Origin: Girardinichthys multiradiatus
Taxonomy: Eukaryota > Chordata > Actinopteri > Cyprinodontiformes > Goodeidae
DNA length: 64,000 nucleotides
Reading direction: 5' to 3'
Assembly: GCF_021462225.1 (NCBI RefSeq)
Contig: NC_061798.1
Coordinates: 25,149,320 to 25,213,319, forward strand
Shown: one piece after another, positions 22,088-33,626 of the stretch
Layout of the letters: the number at the start of each line of letters is the position of its first letter
How positions within the stretch are numbered: the first letter of the stretch is position 1
Program-made: the position numbers and the translations under genes
Notes under the pieces: model-generated
What the model saw: the letters and a program-made list of their open reading frames with translations, nothing else
Told to the model about the DNA's origin: nothing
Databases searched by the model: none

Positions 22088-23679
22088 CAGGTCCTTCTCA
22101 AAATATTAACATATTGTGATAAAGTTCATTATTTTCCATAATGTAATGATGAAAATTTAACATTCATATATTTTAGATTCATTGCACACTAACTGAAATA
22201 TTTCAGGTCTTTTATTGTCTTAATACGGATGATTGTGGCATACAGCTCATGAAAACCCAAAATTCCTATCTCACAAAATTAGCATATCATTAAAAGGGTC
22301 TCTAAACGAGCTATGAACCTAATCATCTGAATCAACGAGTTAACTCTAAACACCTGCAAAAGATTCCTGAGGCCTTTAAAACTCCCAGCCTGGTTCATCA
22401 CTCAAAACCCCAATTATGGGTAAGACTGCTGACCTGACTGCTGTCCAGAAGGCCACTATTGACACCCTCAAGCAAGAGGGTAAGACACGAATAGGCTGTT
22501 CCCAGAGTGCTGTATCAAGGCACCTCGGTGGAAAGTCTGTGGGAAGGAAAAAGTGTGGCAGAAAACGCTGCACAACGAGAAGAGGTGACCGGACCTTGAG
22601 GAAGATTGTGGAGAAGGGCCGATTCCAGACCTTGGGGGACCTGCGGAAGCAGTGGACTGAGTCTGGAGTAGAAACATCCAGAGCCACCGTGCACAGGCGT
22701 GTGCAGAAAATGGGCTACAGGTGCCGCATTCCCCAGGTCAAGCCACTTTTGAACCAGAAACAGCGGCAGAAGCGCCTGACCTGGGCTACAGAGAAGCAGC
22801 ACTGGACTGTTGCTCAGTGGTCCAAAGTACTTTTTTCGGATGAAAGCAAATTCTGCATGTCATTCGGAAATCAAGGTGCCAGAGTCTGGAGGAAGACTGG
22901 GGAGAAGGAAATGCCAAAATGCCAGAAGTCCAGTGTCAAGTACCTACAGTCAGTGATGGTCTGGGGTGCCGTGTCAGCTGCTGGTGTTGGTCCACTGTGT
23001 TTTATCAAGGGCAGGGTCAATGCAGCTAGCTATCAGGAGATTTTGGAGCACTTCATGCTTCCATCTGCTGAAAAGCTTTATGGAGATGGAGATTTAATTT
23101 TTCAGCACGACCTGGCACCTGCTCACAGTGCCAAAACCACTGGTAAATGGTTTACTGACCATGGTATTACTGTGCTCAATTGGCCTGCCAACTCTCCTGA
23201 CCTGAACCCCATAGATAATCTGTGGGATATTGTGAAGAGAACGTTGAGACACTCAAGACCCAACACTCTGGATGAGCTAAAGGCCGCTATCAAAGCATCC
23301 TGGGCCTCCATAAGACCTCATCAGTGCCACAGGCTGATTGCCTCCATGCCACGCCGCATTGAAGCAGTCATTTCTGCAAAAGGATTCCCGACCAAGTATT
23401 GAGTGCATAACTGTACATGATTATTTGAAGGTTGACGTTTTTTGTATTAAAAACACTTTTATTTTATTGGTCGGAAGAAATATGCTAATTTTGTGAGATA
23501 GGAATTTTGGGTTTTCATGAGCTGTATGCCAAAATTATCCATATTAAGACAATAAAAGACTTGAAATATTTCAGTTAGTGTGCAATGAATCAAAAATATA
23601 TGAATGTTAAATTTTCATCATGACATTATGGAAAATAATGAACTTTATCACAATATGCTAATATTTTGAGAAGGACCTG
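22088..23679 (+). mobile_element. Tc1-like transposon, copy 1
   Basis: A complete Tc1/mariner element. Terminal inverted repeats start CAGGTCCTTCTCAAAATATT, run for roughly 200 bases and are flanked by TA (22086-22087 and 23680-23681). One transposase gene lies between them. It is inserted in an older, unrelated-family Tc1 relic. A sister copy lies at 30592-32159. Confidence 0.9.
22416..23402 (+). CDS. Tc1-like transposase with altered catalytic triad
   Basis: A 328-residue open frame. Tc1 transposases cut and paste the element at TA. The N-terminal third carries paired helix-turn-helix DNA-binding domains (G-C-S-Q-S-A-V-S-R-H-L; then G-R-F-Q-T-L-G-D-L) and the GRPR-like basic linker. The catalytic domain has Asp in L-F-S-D-E-S-K-F and Asp in F-Q-H-D-L-A-P-A-H-S. 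The third acidic position reads N-P-I-D-N-L-W, so the DD34E glutamate has become aspartate. Compared with the other copy, six codons are missing in the first helix-turn-helix. It is likely inactive despite the open frame. Length is close to the family's usual 340. Confidence 0.85.
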   Translation: MGKTADLTAVQKATIDTLKQEGKTRIGCSQSAVSRHLGGKSVGRKKCGRKRCTTRRGDRTLRKIVEKGRFQTLGDLRKQWTESGVETSRATVHRRVQKMGYRCRIPQVKPLLNQKQRQKRLTWATEKQHWTVAQWSKVLFSDESKFCMSFGNQGARVWRKTGEKEMPKCQKSSVKYLQSVMVWGAVSAAGVGPLCFIKGRVNAASYQEILEHFMLPSAEKLYGDGDLIFQHDLAPAHSAKTTGKWFTDHGITVLNWPANSPDLNPIDNLWDIVKRTLRHSRPNTLDELKAAIKASWASIRPHQCHRLIASMPRRIEAVISAKGFPTKY

Positions 23680-24236
23680 TACACTTAGATGTTTTTTATG
23701 ACCCTACCATCTTAATGTCACAGCTGAAAAAGAGTCTAATCAAGGCATGTCATATTTTTCCAATCATTTACTGTCCATTTTTGTTGACCCAGTGATAAAT
23801 TTAGCTGTAGTTTTCTGTTCTTGGTTGAGAGGAAAGGAGAGGAGTGCCACCAGAGTGGTCAGAAGTGGGTTTTTTTTTGTTGCTGCATCTGCTTTCAGGT
23901 TCTGCTATGTGTTTAGAGATTAAATTTAACATACCATGGTGGTAATGAATAGTTATTTTGGCTCTTGTTGTCTTTCTATCAATTCAAACCAGCCTGCCCT
24001 TCCTTCTATGACTTCGATCATCAGTTTCTAAAATACTCAGACCAGACCGTCAGATGATGTCAGATTAAAGTCACTTAAACCACCTATTTTCCCCATTCAA
24101 GTTGTCTTCACTGTGTCATGCTGCTTAAATGCATTAAGTTGCCACCATGGGACTGGTTTTATTGATTTTTGTGGTAACAAGTAATTGAACCAATGTACCT
24201 AATGAAGTGGCAGGTAAGTGCAAGATCCACAGTAAG

Positions 24237-26289
24237 ACACCAGCCGATATTTCAACATTTTTGCTGTGACACTGCTGATAACCACAACAGCCTCTAATAA
24301 TTAAACTTCATTGTATTTCTCAGTTAGAAATCATGTTCAAATAACTGTTTTTTCCAATGAAGTGCTTACAAGTCAACTATCTCTCCAGGCTTATTTTAAA
24401 CATCTTTGAAGCCCAATTGGAAAAAATTTAAAAGTTGGGTGAGAAATGTTAATGTAAGACATATTAAAAAAATCTTTGGAAAAAAAAAAGAAAATGTAGT
24501 CTTTAGTTTCATTACCCTCTGTGGCTTGTCTTTAAATTAGAATCAATTAATTAATCACAGCCTATTTTAACTGGGTTATTTAAGCTTGTAACAGGTTTTA
24601 TACATATTGTTAATTTCCTTTTAAAGGCAGTCTAGTGAGTTATCCATTTTTATACAACTTCAACACAATGAGATGATAACGAGACATTGTAGTAGAAATG
24701 ACTTGATATTCATTTGTGCTTTATGAAGGGCAGAGACCAAACAGAGTATGATATGTAGTGAAAGAGATAATGTTCCTCTCTCTCTGATGGCCCCCAGCTC
24801 CCCCTTGTTAAGAGATTAAATGCCACACTCGTTATTTAATAGGATTGCTTGGCAAGAACTAGACAATATAGTGTAAGTGGTAGCATTTTGGGTGGGGCTA
24901 GGGTGGGAGTTTTAACAAGATTGCTGGCACAATGTTAATTCTATTTTCTCCTGGCACAATATCTCTCCATCTACAAAGATCATCTCTTTCTTTGCACATC
25001 TGCAGCTTGCAGTATCATACATTTTGGACAATAAGGGGACAATTCAAACCTTTATGTGAAAAAGTAATGGGAACTTCTGTATTAAGGGAGTAAGTTTGTC
25101 TGAGTTAGTCATCTCATTTAACATTAGATACCAAAAGTGTACTATGTTTTGTGAGTGTAAAACTTAGAAACAAGAACTCCTCAAATATCATTTTTATATT
25201 ACTGTAGTAAAAAATGGCTTTCTAAACATTGGTTGCATCTTATTGGCAAAAGAATAAAAGACCATTTAAAATACATTTTAATCCAAGTGAAAAAAAAAAA
25301 TGTTTTTATAAAACCACCACTGCTCTCAAACAGAAGCACCTCAGTGCTGTGCCAATGGGTGTTCAGAAACATGAAGCTTCCGTTGCAAAATCATACACAT
25401 CAAAGTATTGTTGATGGTTAGAAGGGAAAACTGATGCATGCTTCTTTTACCACATCCCCAACTCAGCTCCATGATTACCTCTGTTCCTGGCTCAGAAGAG
25501 TGTCATCACATTCATCACCCCATGCCACCTCATTGAGCTCACAATGACAATGATGATTTTTCTTATTATCAAAAGGTAGGAACTTCAATGTATAGAAAGG
25601 TTTTTTTTTTAAACGAGAATGATCTGGTAACGTGTTTGCAAAACATGATACAGCAATTTACCCCCATATTCATTATCCCAGAGATGTGTCAGTCTTCTTC
25701 AAGTGGACAAAGCACTGGGGGTGCTTGACACATCTATACCTTGACACTTGTTCACTTAATTTTATCATTACTTCTAATTCATTAAGGAATCCTCCAAACA
25801 CAAATCAAATATCTCCCTAAATATCCTAAGTCGCTACCTCACGTCTATCAAATAATTATATAAAAAAATAAGGTCAAATAAATTGATTTACCATGAAACA
25901 AATGCTACACATCCCTATCAAAAATACCTGTTTTTTGTGATGTAGAAAATGAGACTGACATAAATAATTTACAAAAACACTGCCATAAGCTTTTTGCATA
26001 AAGTTTCACACCAGTAATCTAATACTTTATTGAAAACCCTTTTGATTCTCCTTCAGATTTCACTCTTCTTGGGTTCACATTGCCATCAGTCATGCTCTAC
26101 TAGTTCAACTGCCCTAGTCAGACTTTCCTGGCATTTCCTTTCATTTGGATCCTTTAGCTAATGCTATAGTTTGCAGATAACTTACAAAGGATCAAAACGA
26201 TCTTATTGTACAAAGGTATGGGTAAGAAGATGGTTATAAAACACATTTCATGGAATTATATACCAGGACACAGTCAAGGCAGTCACCAA
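24237..26289. other. Unassigned sequence
   Basis: Single-copy-looking, AT-rich. No coding or repeat family was recognised; poly-A runs near 24480 and 25290. Part of it could be conserved non-coding DNA, but I cannot tell without alignments. Confidence 0.35.
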
Positions 26290-26900
26290 TAAAATAATGT
26301 GCAAGAAATACATTACAAAAACTGCATTTCTTCAAAAAGGAGGAAAAGATGAGATATCCCTGTAAGGTTAGGTCAAAAAGGTCAGGGAGGCTTCTGAGAA
26401 GCAGAGCCCAACACTAAAAAGGCTGCAAGAAATTCAAACAAGTACAGGTTGTGTCAGACATGTGGCAACCACCTCTTGTATTTTCCATATGTCTGGATTA
26501 AAGAATGTGGTTTCAACAGAGAATTATTTTCTGCTAAAACAAACTTCAAGCCCTCCAGACCTAAAATATCCTACAATTCGTGGGAGAATGTGTTATAGCC
26601 TGGTAAGACTAAACTTTAAGTTTTGGGACGCTGTTTTATATGGTATGTTTAGCACAGAAAAGATAATGCACATTACTGAAAGAACACCATTTCCGGAGTG
26701 AAAGATGGTACTGAGAGCCTTGAACTGAGGTTTTTGTCGAGTTGGAACAAGATAGTTTCAAAGTACCACATTGATTGGCCCAAAGCATAAGATGTCTATT
26801 AGAGTGCTGAAGATGAAGAAGGATTATTTTTTTTAGCATCACACTGAGTGTGCATCTCAAAGAACAATTGAACAACTTCTTGAGAGAAAGGAAGGTTTGT
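26290..26900 (+). mobile_element. Tc1-like transposon relic
   Basis: An old Tc1-type copy recognised by ordered anchors: 'ctgctaaaacaaacttcaag', 'tggtatgtttagcacagaaaagataatgcacattactgaaagaacacca' (recalled as the block before the G-G-G-S motif), and a decayed 'gtaccacattgattggcccaaagca' further on. Frames are broken and no terminal repeats were found. The open frame 26462-26701 covers part of it by chance. Confidence 0.5.
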
Positions 26901-28209
26901 ACTGGCCCAGGCAAAGTCAAAGTTAAGGTATATTTATTTGTCTTGGGGGTTTTACTGCACGGTACACTCATCTGTAACTTAACATAGGCTAGAAAACTAT
27001 TTCTTACAAAAAGCAGCCATTTATTTAAATACACTAATCACTAGAAACACTTAATTTAAAAACAGTGCCAACTTTTGTATCTTCCTAGTTAAAAGATAAC
27101 AAAAACAACTCATGATCCTCCTACTCCCTTTACACAATCACAGAACCTAACTGGTTAATGTAGAATTCATTATCTGCATGACTTTACTGGTTTCCTGGCT
27201 GTCTGTTCATCTCACACTAAACACTCATTGACGAGCTTAACTGATGATGGGATAAACACATATTCGTACCGGTTGTGCTTACAATGGAAAACGTACCTTC
27301 TTCTTGAGTTTAGTAATGTATATTCATAGTGCAGAACACAAGAGTTATCTCACAGAAAATCTGTTGGGGATCACATACAGAGAAAAATGTCCCCACAATC
27401 TGATTGATTTGGATGACTTTTCCAAGGTATAAATACTGTCAAATCAAGGTGTGGGATACTGATAGACTCCAATCCAACAAGACTGAATGCTGAAGTTGAA
27501 TCAAAAGGTGCTTAACAAATTATTCGTGTAAGCCTCTGCACATTATGGAATTTATATGTTTTATACACAAAATATTTGTTTGATTTTCAGTTTTATTGTC
27601 TGGAATATCAAATTACATGTGCAAAAACTTAAATTTATTTATCAATGTCTCATTCTTTTACATCCCATAACCTGACCTCATGTTTTCTAGTTTTCTATTG
27701 AAATGTGAATTGAGCTCCTATTTACAGATGGCCAATAAAGTAAACACATCCAGGTTATCAGGGACTAGGAAAATGGCTCAAACTGGCCCAAACAGAAATT
27801 GAGCTTAACCTTTGCTCTCTTATGATGAAATTTTGGGTTACCCCCTAAACTGTGATCTGGGTGCAAAAAAAAAAACATGTTTAATATATGTTTCAACAAA
27901 CAGTGTGTTCTAAATTAGAGCTTTAAGTACAACCTAATGTGACCCCACTGAGAGAATATATTTCTCTATAAAAGCTTTCATAAAATCCCAAGTTGCAGTT
28001 TACTTCCCATTTTAGGAGTCTGCTCTAATATTTCTTTGTCATAGCCTCCGCTGTACACTTCAGCCTTCACAGATCGGTGTCTTATAACTCAAAAGCCATC
28101 ACTGGTATTACAAGAATGTCTGAAGGTAAAATACAACTTTATGGCAACTGTCTGTCTGCATCTAATAAAATAGGAGCATACATCAAATATAACTTAAAAT
28201 ACATTTTAT
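26901..28209. other. Unassigned AT-rich sequence
   Basis: No gene, RNA or repeat family was recognised. Confidence 0.35.
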
Positions 28210-28217
28210 AGATTATT

Positions 28218-28905
28218 ATAGAGAACCAAGTCTGAGGCCATGGTTCTCGACCGGAAAAGGGTGGCTTGTCCTCTTCAGGTTGTAGGGGAGTTCCTGCCTC
28301 GAGTGGAGGAGTTCAAGTATCTCGGGGTCTTGTTCACGAGTGAGGGAAGAATGGAGCGGGAGATCGACAGACGGATCGGTGCGGCTGCCACAGTAATGGG
28401 GGCGCTGTGCCGGTCCGTTGTGGTGAAGAGAGAGCTGAGCCAAAAAGTCTACGTTCCTACCCTCACCTATGGCCATGAACTTTGGGTCATGACCGAAAGA
28501 ACGAGATCCCGGATACAAGCGGCTGAAACGAGCTTCCTCTGTAGGGTGGACGGGCACTCCCTTAGAGATAGGGTGAGGAGCTCTGCCATCCGGGGCTTAC
28601 TCGGAGTAGAGCCGCTGCTCCTTCACATCGAGAGGAGCCAGTTGAGGTGGCTCGGGCATCTATACCAGATGCCTCCTGGACGTCTTCCTCGGGAGGTGTT
28701 CCAGGCACGTCCCACGGGGAGGAGGCCCAGGGGACGACCCAGGACACACTGGAGGAACTATGTCTCTCAGCTGGCCTGGGAACGCCTTGGGCTCCCCCCG
28801 GAGGAGCTGGAGGAGGTGTCTAGGGAGAGGGACTTCTGGGTGTCTCTGCTGAGTCTGCTGCTCCGGATAAAGCAGAAGACGACGAGTATGAGTACTATGA
28901 GTATG
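28218..28905 (+). mobile_element. 5'-truncated RTE-like LINE fragment
   Basis: Begins with family sequence at about 28225 ('ccaagtctgaggccatggttctcgacc') and is open from 28240 to near the end. It covers V-E-E-F-K-Y-L-G-V-L-F-T-S-E-G and the C-terminal arginine-rich block. Nine codons are missing in frame after K-R-E-L-S. The 3' end reads 'cggataaagcagaagacgacgagtatgag'. An 8-bp repeat agattatt flanks it (28210-28217 and 28906-28913), shorter than in the other copies and therefore less certain. Confidence 0.75.
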
Positions 28906-28913
28906 AGATTATT

Positions 28914-30589
28914 TTGTAGCATTCAAAAATTTGAGTTACTGTTTTTTATTTAAAGTACTTAATCTTCTGTTGCCAAAGTACCCTACTAAGGTAAACAAAT
29001 GGGGTAGGGTGGCAAAATCGATGTAGATTGTTTCAATGTAGTTTTGATGGTTATAACTAACCAAAACAAAGTCATTCAATAGGATGAGTTTATTATTAAT
29101 CTATGGGTTATTGGTTCTTTGATTTTATGTGACACATGAACACCAAGTAATGCACAACTGAGAGTTTGAAGGTAAAGAACACATAGTTTTAATTTTTTTT
29201 AATATTAGTCGTAAAGTTTTGGCATGCACATGTTTGCTTTTTATGCAGCAGATAATATGAAGGGACCATTGTGTCTGTCAGGCAGAATAGATTGTGTTAT
29301 GTCATGTCAGTTTAAGGACTTAATTGTTGACCTGTTAGTTAACCATAAAAATTATATATATTTTTTTAAATACATAATTTGGACTGCAAACTCCTCCATC
29401 TTAGACAGAGACAGATACCAACCTTTTGGCAATCATGACCTCAGGCTTAGATAAGTTCTTTCAAACTAGCCTGCAACCACTCCAGTGCACGCTGGTGGTT
29501 AAGGGTTGAAGATGCCAACAAAAACACATCTTTCAAAAGAAACTAAAACGAGATCCTGACATGGAACAAACCTGATGATGTCAAAACCACGTGGAAACAA
29601 GCTCCACTTCATGGTGATTCAAGCATGTTCAAAGTGTTTGTTTGGAGTTAGCTGGAGGAATAACCTATCTGATCATTTAATTTGCAGAGCTTACGACCTT
29701 TCACCTTTGTTGATAAATGCTCAAAGTTGCTTATTATAAACACATTTATAGAACATTCTTTTCAGTAACACTTAGAAATTATCCAATCAAAATGCAAAGG
29801 GTCTCACTTTGTGTGCTATATTACACAATACCTTAAATTAATATACTTGATAATGTAGAACTGCTAAACATAATGGATATATTTAACAAGAAATAAGCCT
29901 TTAATTTCAGTGTTACTTCATGCTTAACCTATTTTGTTTTTCAGCAGATTTGAGGCTCTTTTCCTTCGCATGAGTAATGAAATGTGTTCCAAAACAGAAC
30001 ATTGATGTACATAAATAAGCACAAACATACCATCATAGATATAAATACTTAAAGTACTTGGTGTAATAAAGGTAAGAGCCTGCCTCGGAAGTGTAAAAGA
30101 AAACACTTGACTGTCTAAAGGGCTTCGGGGATCAATAATAAAAAAAAACTGCACAAGTCTAAACATGGGGTTAGACAGACAATCAAGGGACTTTTGTGCT
30201 TCACATGTTCAATCCTCATCTCTCTGTTTCATGGCACAGACTTTCACACACACATTTAAGAATGATGAAGACTAGTGCTGGAATGGGTGATGTAAGTGTG
30301 CTGAAACTGAGCATGAAGGTCAGAGAGAGCCTAGGCTCGCATTACTGAAGTGACAAGAGAGAAATCTCCCTCTCTCTGTTTTTCAACTTCATGCTCTGAC
30401 ATACACCCTCACCCACACATCCAGCCACAAACACAAGCACATGGGCAAGCTTCTTTTTTCAACTGATCGATTCTGTTTGAGCTGAAGTGGAATTATCATG
30501 TTTTTTTCTCCTAAGCACTTTCTCTTGAGCACTCGTCGCAAGGACTAAGGATTATTGAAGAGCCCCGTTGCACATTATTTGGTTGTATC
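28914..30589. other. Unassigned AT-rich sequence
   Basis: No gene, RNA or repeat family was recognised. Short open frames at 29224 and 29924 look random. Confidence 0.35.
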
Positions 30590-30591
30590 TA

Positions 30592-32159
30592 CAGGTCCTT
30601 CTCAAAATATTAGCATATTGTGATAAAGTTCATTATTTTCCATAATGTCATGATGAAAATTTAACATTCATAAATTTTAGATTCATTGCACACTAACTGA
30701 AATATTTCAGGTCTTTTATTGTCTTAATACGGATGATTTTGGCATACAGCTCATGAAAACCCAAAATTCCTATCTCACAAAATTAGCATATCATTAAAAG
30801 GGTCTCTAAACGAGCTATGAACCTAATCATCTGAATCAACGAGTTAACTCTAAACACCTGCAAAAGATTCCTGAGGCCTTTAAAACTCCCAGCCTGGTTC
30901 ATCACTCAAAACCCCAATCATGGGTAAGACTGCCGACCTGACTGCTGTCCAGAAGGCCACTATTGACACCCTCAAGCAAGAGGGTAAGACACAGAAAGAA
31001 ATTTCTGAACGAATAGGCTGTTCCCAGAGTGCTGTATCAAGGCACCTTAGTGGGAAGTCTGTGGGAAGGAAAAAGTGTGGCAGAAAACGCTGCACAACGA
31101 GAAGAGGTGACCGGACCCTGAGGAAGATTTTGGAGAAGGGCCGATTCCAGACCTTGGGGGACCTGCGGAAGCAGTGGACTGAGTCTGGAGTAGAAACATC
31201 CAGAGCCACCGTGCACAGGTGTGAGCCGGAAATGGGCTACAGGTGCCGCATTCCCCAGACCTGGGCTACAGAGAAGCAGCACTGGACTGTTGCTCAGTGG
31301 TCCAAAGTACTTTTTTCGGATGAAAGCAAATTCTGCATGTCATTCGGAAATCAAGCTGCCAGAGTCTGGAGGAAGACTGGGGAGAAGGAAATGCCAAAAT
31401 GCCAGAAGTCCAGTGTCAAGTACCCACAGTCAGTGATGGTCTGGGGTGCCGTGTCAGCTTCTGGTGTTGGTCCACTGTGTTTTATCAAGGGCAGGGTCAA
31501 TGCAGCTAGCTATCAGGAGATTTTGGAGCACTTCATGCTTCCATCTGCTGAAAAGCTTTATGGAGATGAAGATTTCATTTTTCAGCACGACCTGGCACCT
31601 GCTCACAGTGCCAAAACCACTGGTAAATGGTTTACTGACCATGGTATCACTGTGCTCAATTGGCCTGCCAACTCTCCTGACCTGAACCCCATAGAGAATC
31701 TGTGGGATATATTGAAGAGAACGTTGAGAGACTCAAGACCCGACACTCTGGATGAGCTAAAGGCCGCTATCGAAGCATCCTGGGCCTCCATAAGACCTCA
31801 GCAGTGCCACAGGCTGATTGCCTCCATGCCACGCCGCACTGAAGCAGTCATTTCTGCAAAAGGATTCCCGACCAAATATTGAGTGCATAACTGTACATGA
31901 TTATTTGAAGGTTGACGTTTTTTGTATTAAAAACACTTTTCTTTTATTGGTCGGATGAAATATGCTAATTTTGTGAGATAGGAATTTTGGGTTTTCATGA
32001 GCTGTATGCCACAATCATCCGTATTAAGACAATAAAATACCTGAAATATTTCAGTTAGTGTGCAATGAATCTAAAATATATGAATGTTAAATTTTCATCA
32101 TTACATTATGGAAAATAATGAACTTTATCACAATATGCTAATATTTTGAGAAGGACCTG
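30592..32159 (+). mobile_element. Tc1-like transposon, copy 2
   Basis: Complete element of the same family as 22088-23679. Inverted repeats of about 200 bases (30592-30791 and 31960-32159) are flanked by TA (30590-30591 and 32160-32161). The repeats are nearly identical to each other and to those of copy 1, which points to recent activity of the family. It sits directly at the 3' side of the Rex1-like LINE. Confidence 0.9.
30920..31882 (+). CDS. Tc1-like DD34E transposase
   Basis: A 320-residue open frame starting M-G-K-T-A-D-L-T-A-V-Q. Two N-terminal helix-turn-helix domains (E-I-S-E-R-I-G-C-S-Q-S-A-V-S-R-H-L complete here) are followed by the catalytic domain. The triad is intact: Asp in L-F-S-D-E-S-K-F, Asp in Q-H-D-L-A-P-A-H and Glu in L-N-P-I-E-N-L-W, with 34 residues between the second Asp and the Glu. 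Relative to copy 1, 14 codons are missing in frame at about 31257, between R-C-R-I-P-Q and T-W-A-T-E-K. This removes part of the linker after the DNA-binding domain. The protein could be expressed, but activity is doubtful. Confidence 0.88.
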   Translation: MGKTADLTAVQKATIDTLKQEGKTQKEISERIGCSQSAVSRHLSGKSVGRKKCGRKRCTTRRGDRTLRKILEKGRFQTLGDLRKQWTESGVETSRATVHRCEPEMGYRCRIPQTWATEKQHWTVAQWSKVLFSDESKFCMSFGNQAARVWRKTGEKEMPKCQKSSVKYPQSVMVWGAVSASGVGPLCFIKGRVNAASYQEILEHFMLPSAEKLYGDEDFIFQHDLAPAHSAKTTGKWFTDHGITVLNWPANSPDLNPIENLWDILKRTLRDSRPDTLDELKAAIEASWASIRPQQCHRLIASMPRRTEAVISAKGFPTKY

Positions 32160-32377
32160 TATAATATAAATATATTTGCACAGTTTGAAGTGAGTGAGAG
32201 TAAGTATAGAGCAGTATAAGATGCAAGAGCAATACAACAGTGCAGGTGATCATTGTGCAAGTATGGCAGTGCAAGTAAAGCAGGAGTCCATGCTGAACGT
32301 TAATGTAACGCATAGAGTTACAAGTTACGGGTGTCCTGTCAGCAAAAACAGGAGGGGTGTGGGGGAAAGGGAGAGTG

Positions 32378-33626
32378 TCAGGGTGGTTTCCGGGCTTTGT
32401 TAACCAGGCTGGTGGCAGAAGGGAAAAAACTGTTCTTGTGGCGTGAGGTTTTGGTCCGGATGGACCGCAGCCTCCTGCCATAGGGGAGAGTCTCAAAGAG
32501 TCTGTGACCGGGGTGGGAGGGATCAGCCAGAATCTTCCCTGCCCGCTTCAGGGTCCTGGAGGTGTACAGTTCCTGGATCGACAGTAGACTGCAGCCAATC
32601 ACCTTCTCAGCAGACCGAATGACACCAGACCGAATGACACGCTGCAGCCTGCCCTTATCCTTGGCTGTAGCAGCGTCGTACCAGATGGTGATGGAGGAGG
32701 TGAGGATGGACTCAATGATGGCTGTGTAGAAGTGCACCATCAGTCTTTGGCAGGTTGAATTTCTTCAGCTGCCACAGGAAGAACATCCTCTGCTGGGCTT
32801 TCTTGATGAGGGAGCTGATGTTTGGCTCCCACTTGAGATCCTGGGAGATGATGGTTCCCAGGAAGCGGAAAGATTCCACAGTGTCAATTGTGGAGTCACA
32901 GAGGGTGATGGGGTCAGGTGGGGCTGGGTTCTGCCTGAAGTCCACAACCATCTCCACTGTCTTTAGAGCGTTGAGCTCAAGGTTGTTCTGGCTGCACCAG
33001 TCCAACAGATGGTCCACCTCCCATCTATACGCGGACTCGTCACCATCAGAGATGAGTCCGATCAGGGTGGTGTCGTCCGCAAACTTCAGAAGCTTGACAG
33101 ACTGGTGACTGGAGGTGCAGCTGTTGGTGTACAGGGAGAAGAGCAGAGGAGAGAGAACACAGCCTTGGGGGGAACCGGTGCTGATGGTCAGGGAGTCAGA
33201 GACGTGCTTCCCCAGCCTCACGCGCTGCTTCCTGTCAGACAGGAAGTCAGTGATCCACCTGCAGGTGGAGTCGGGCACACTCAGCTGGGAGAGCTTCTCC
33301 TGTAGCAGAACTGGGACGATGGTGTTGAAGGCAGAGCTGAAATCCACAAACAGGATCCTGGCATAGGTTCCTGTGGAGTCCAGGTGCCGGAGGATGAAGT
33401 GAAGGGCTAGGTTGACTGCATCATCTACAGACCTGTTGGCTCTGTAGGCAAACTGCAGGGGGTCCAGGAGGGGGTCGGTGATGTCTTTTAGGTGTGAGAG
33501 CACAAGGCGCTCAAAGGACTTCATCACCACAGAGGTCAGGGCGACGGGTCTGAAGTCATTAAGCCCTGTGGTCCTTGGCTTCTTGGGAACAGGGACAATG
33601 GTGGAGGACTTGAAGCAGGCTGGCAC
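32378..33626 (-). pseudogene. Rex1/CR1-like reverse transcriptase
   Basis: The RT frame 33626-32712 has [42 protein letters not shown] and the catalytic [10 protein letters not shown], all in order. A frameshift near 32740 moves the C-terminal tail into 32740-32378 ([13 protein letters not shown] through [15 protein letters not shown]). The core could fold, but it is cut off from the endonuclease upstream by further frame changes. Confidence 0.8.

Larger units (their letters stand above)
21781..24236 (-). mobile_element. Tc1-like transposon relic split by another Tc1
   Basis: Minus-strand relic of the same family as 10726-11789. The left part (21781-22085) has the 3' end 'cactggccattttatta' and the catalytic block S-P-D-L-N-L-I-E-H-L-W-D-V-V. 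The right part (23682-24236) carries 'tgaccctaccat', 'cttggttgagagg', 'aaaatactcagaccag' and 'tcacttaaaccacctattttccccatt' (the N-terminal M-G-K-x region), and ends 'acctaatgaagtggcaggtaagtg', the outer repeat. The transposase is heavily decayed. The insert at 22088-23679 lies at a TA inside the catalytic domain. Confidence 0.75.
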
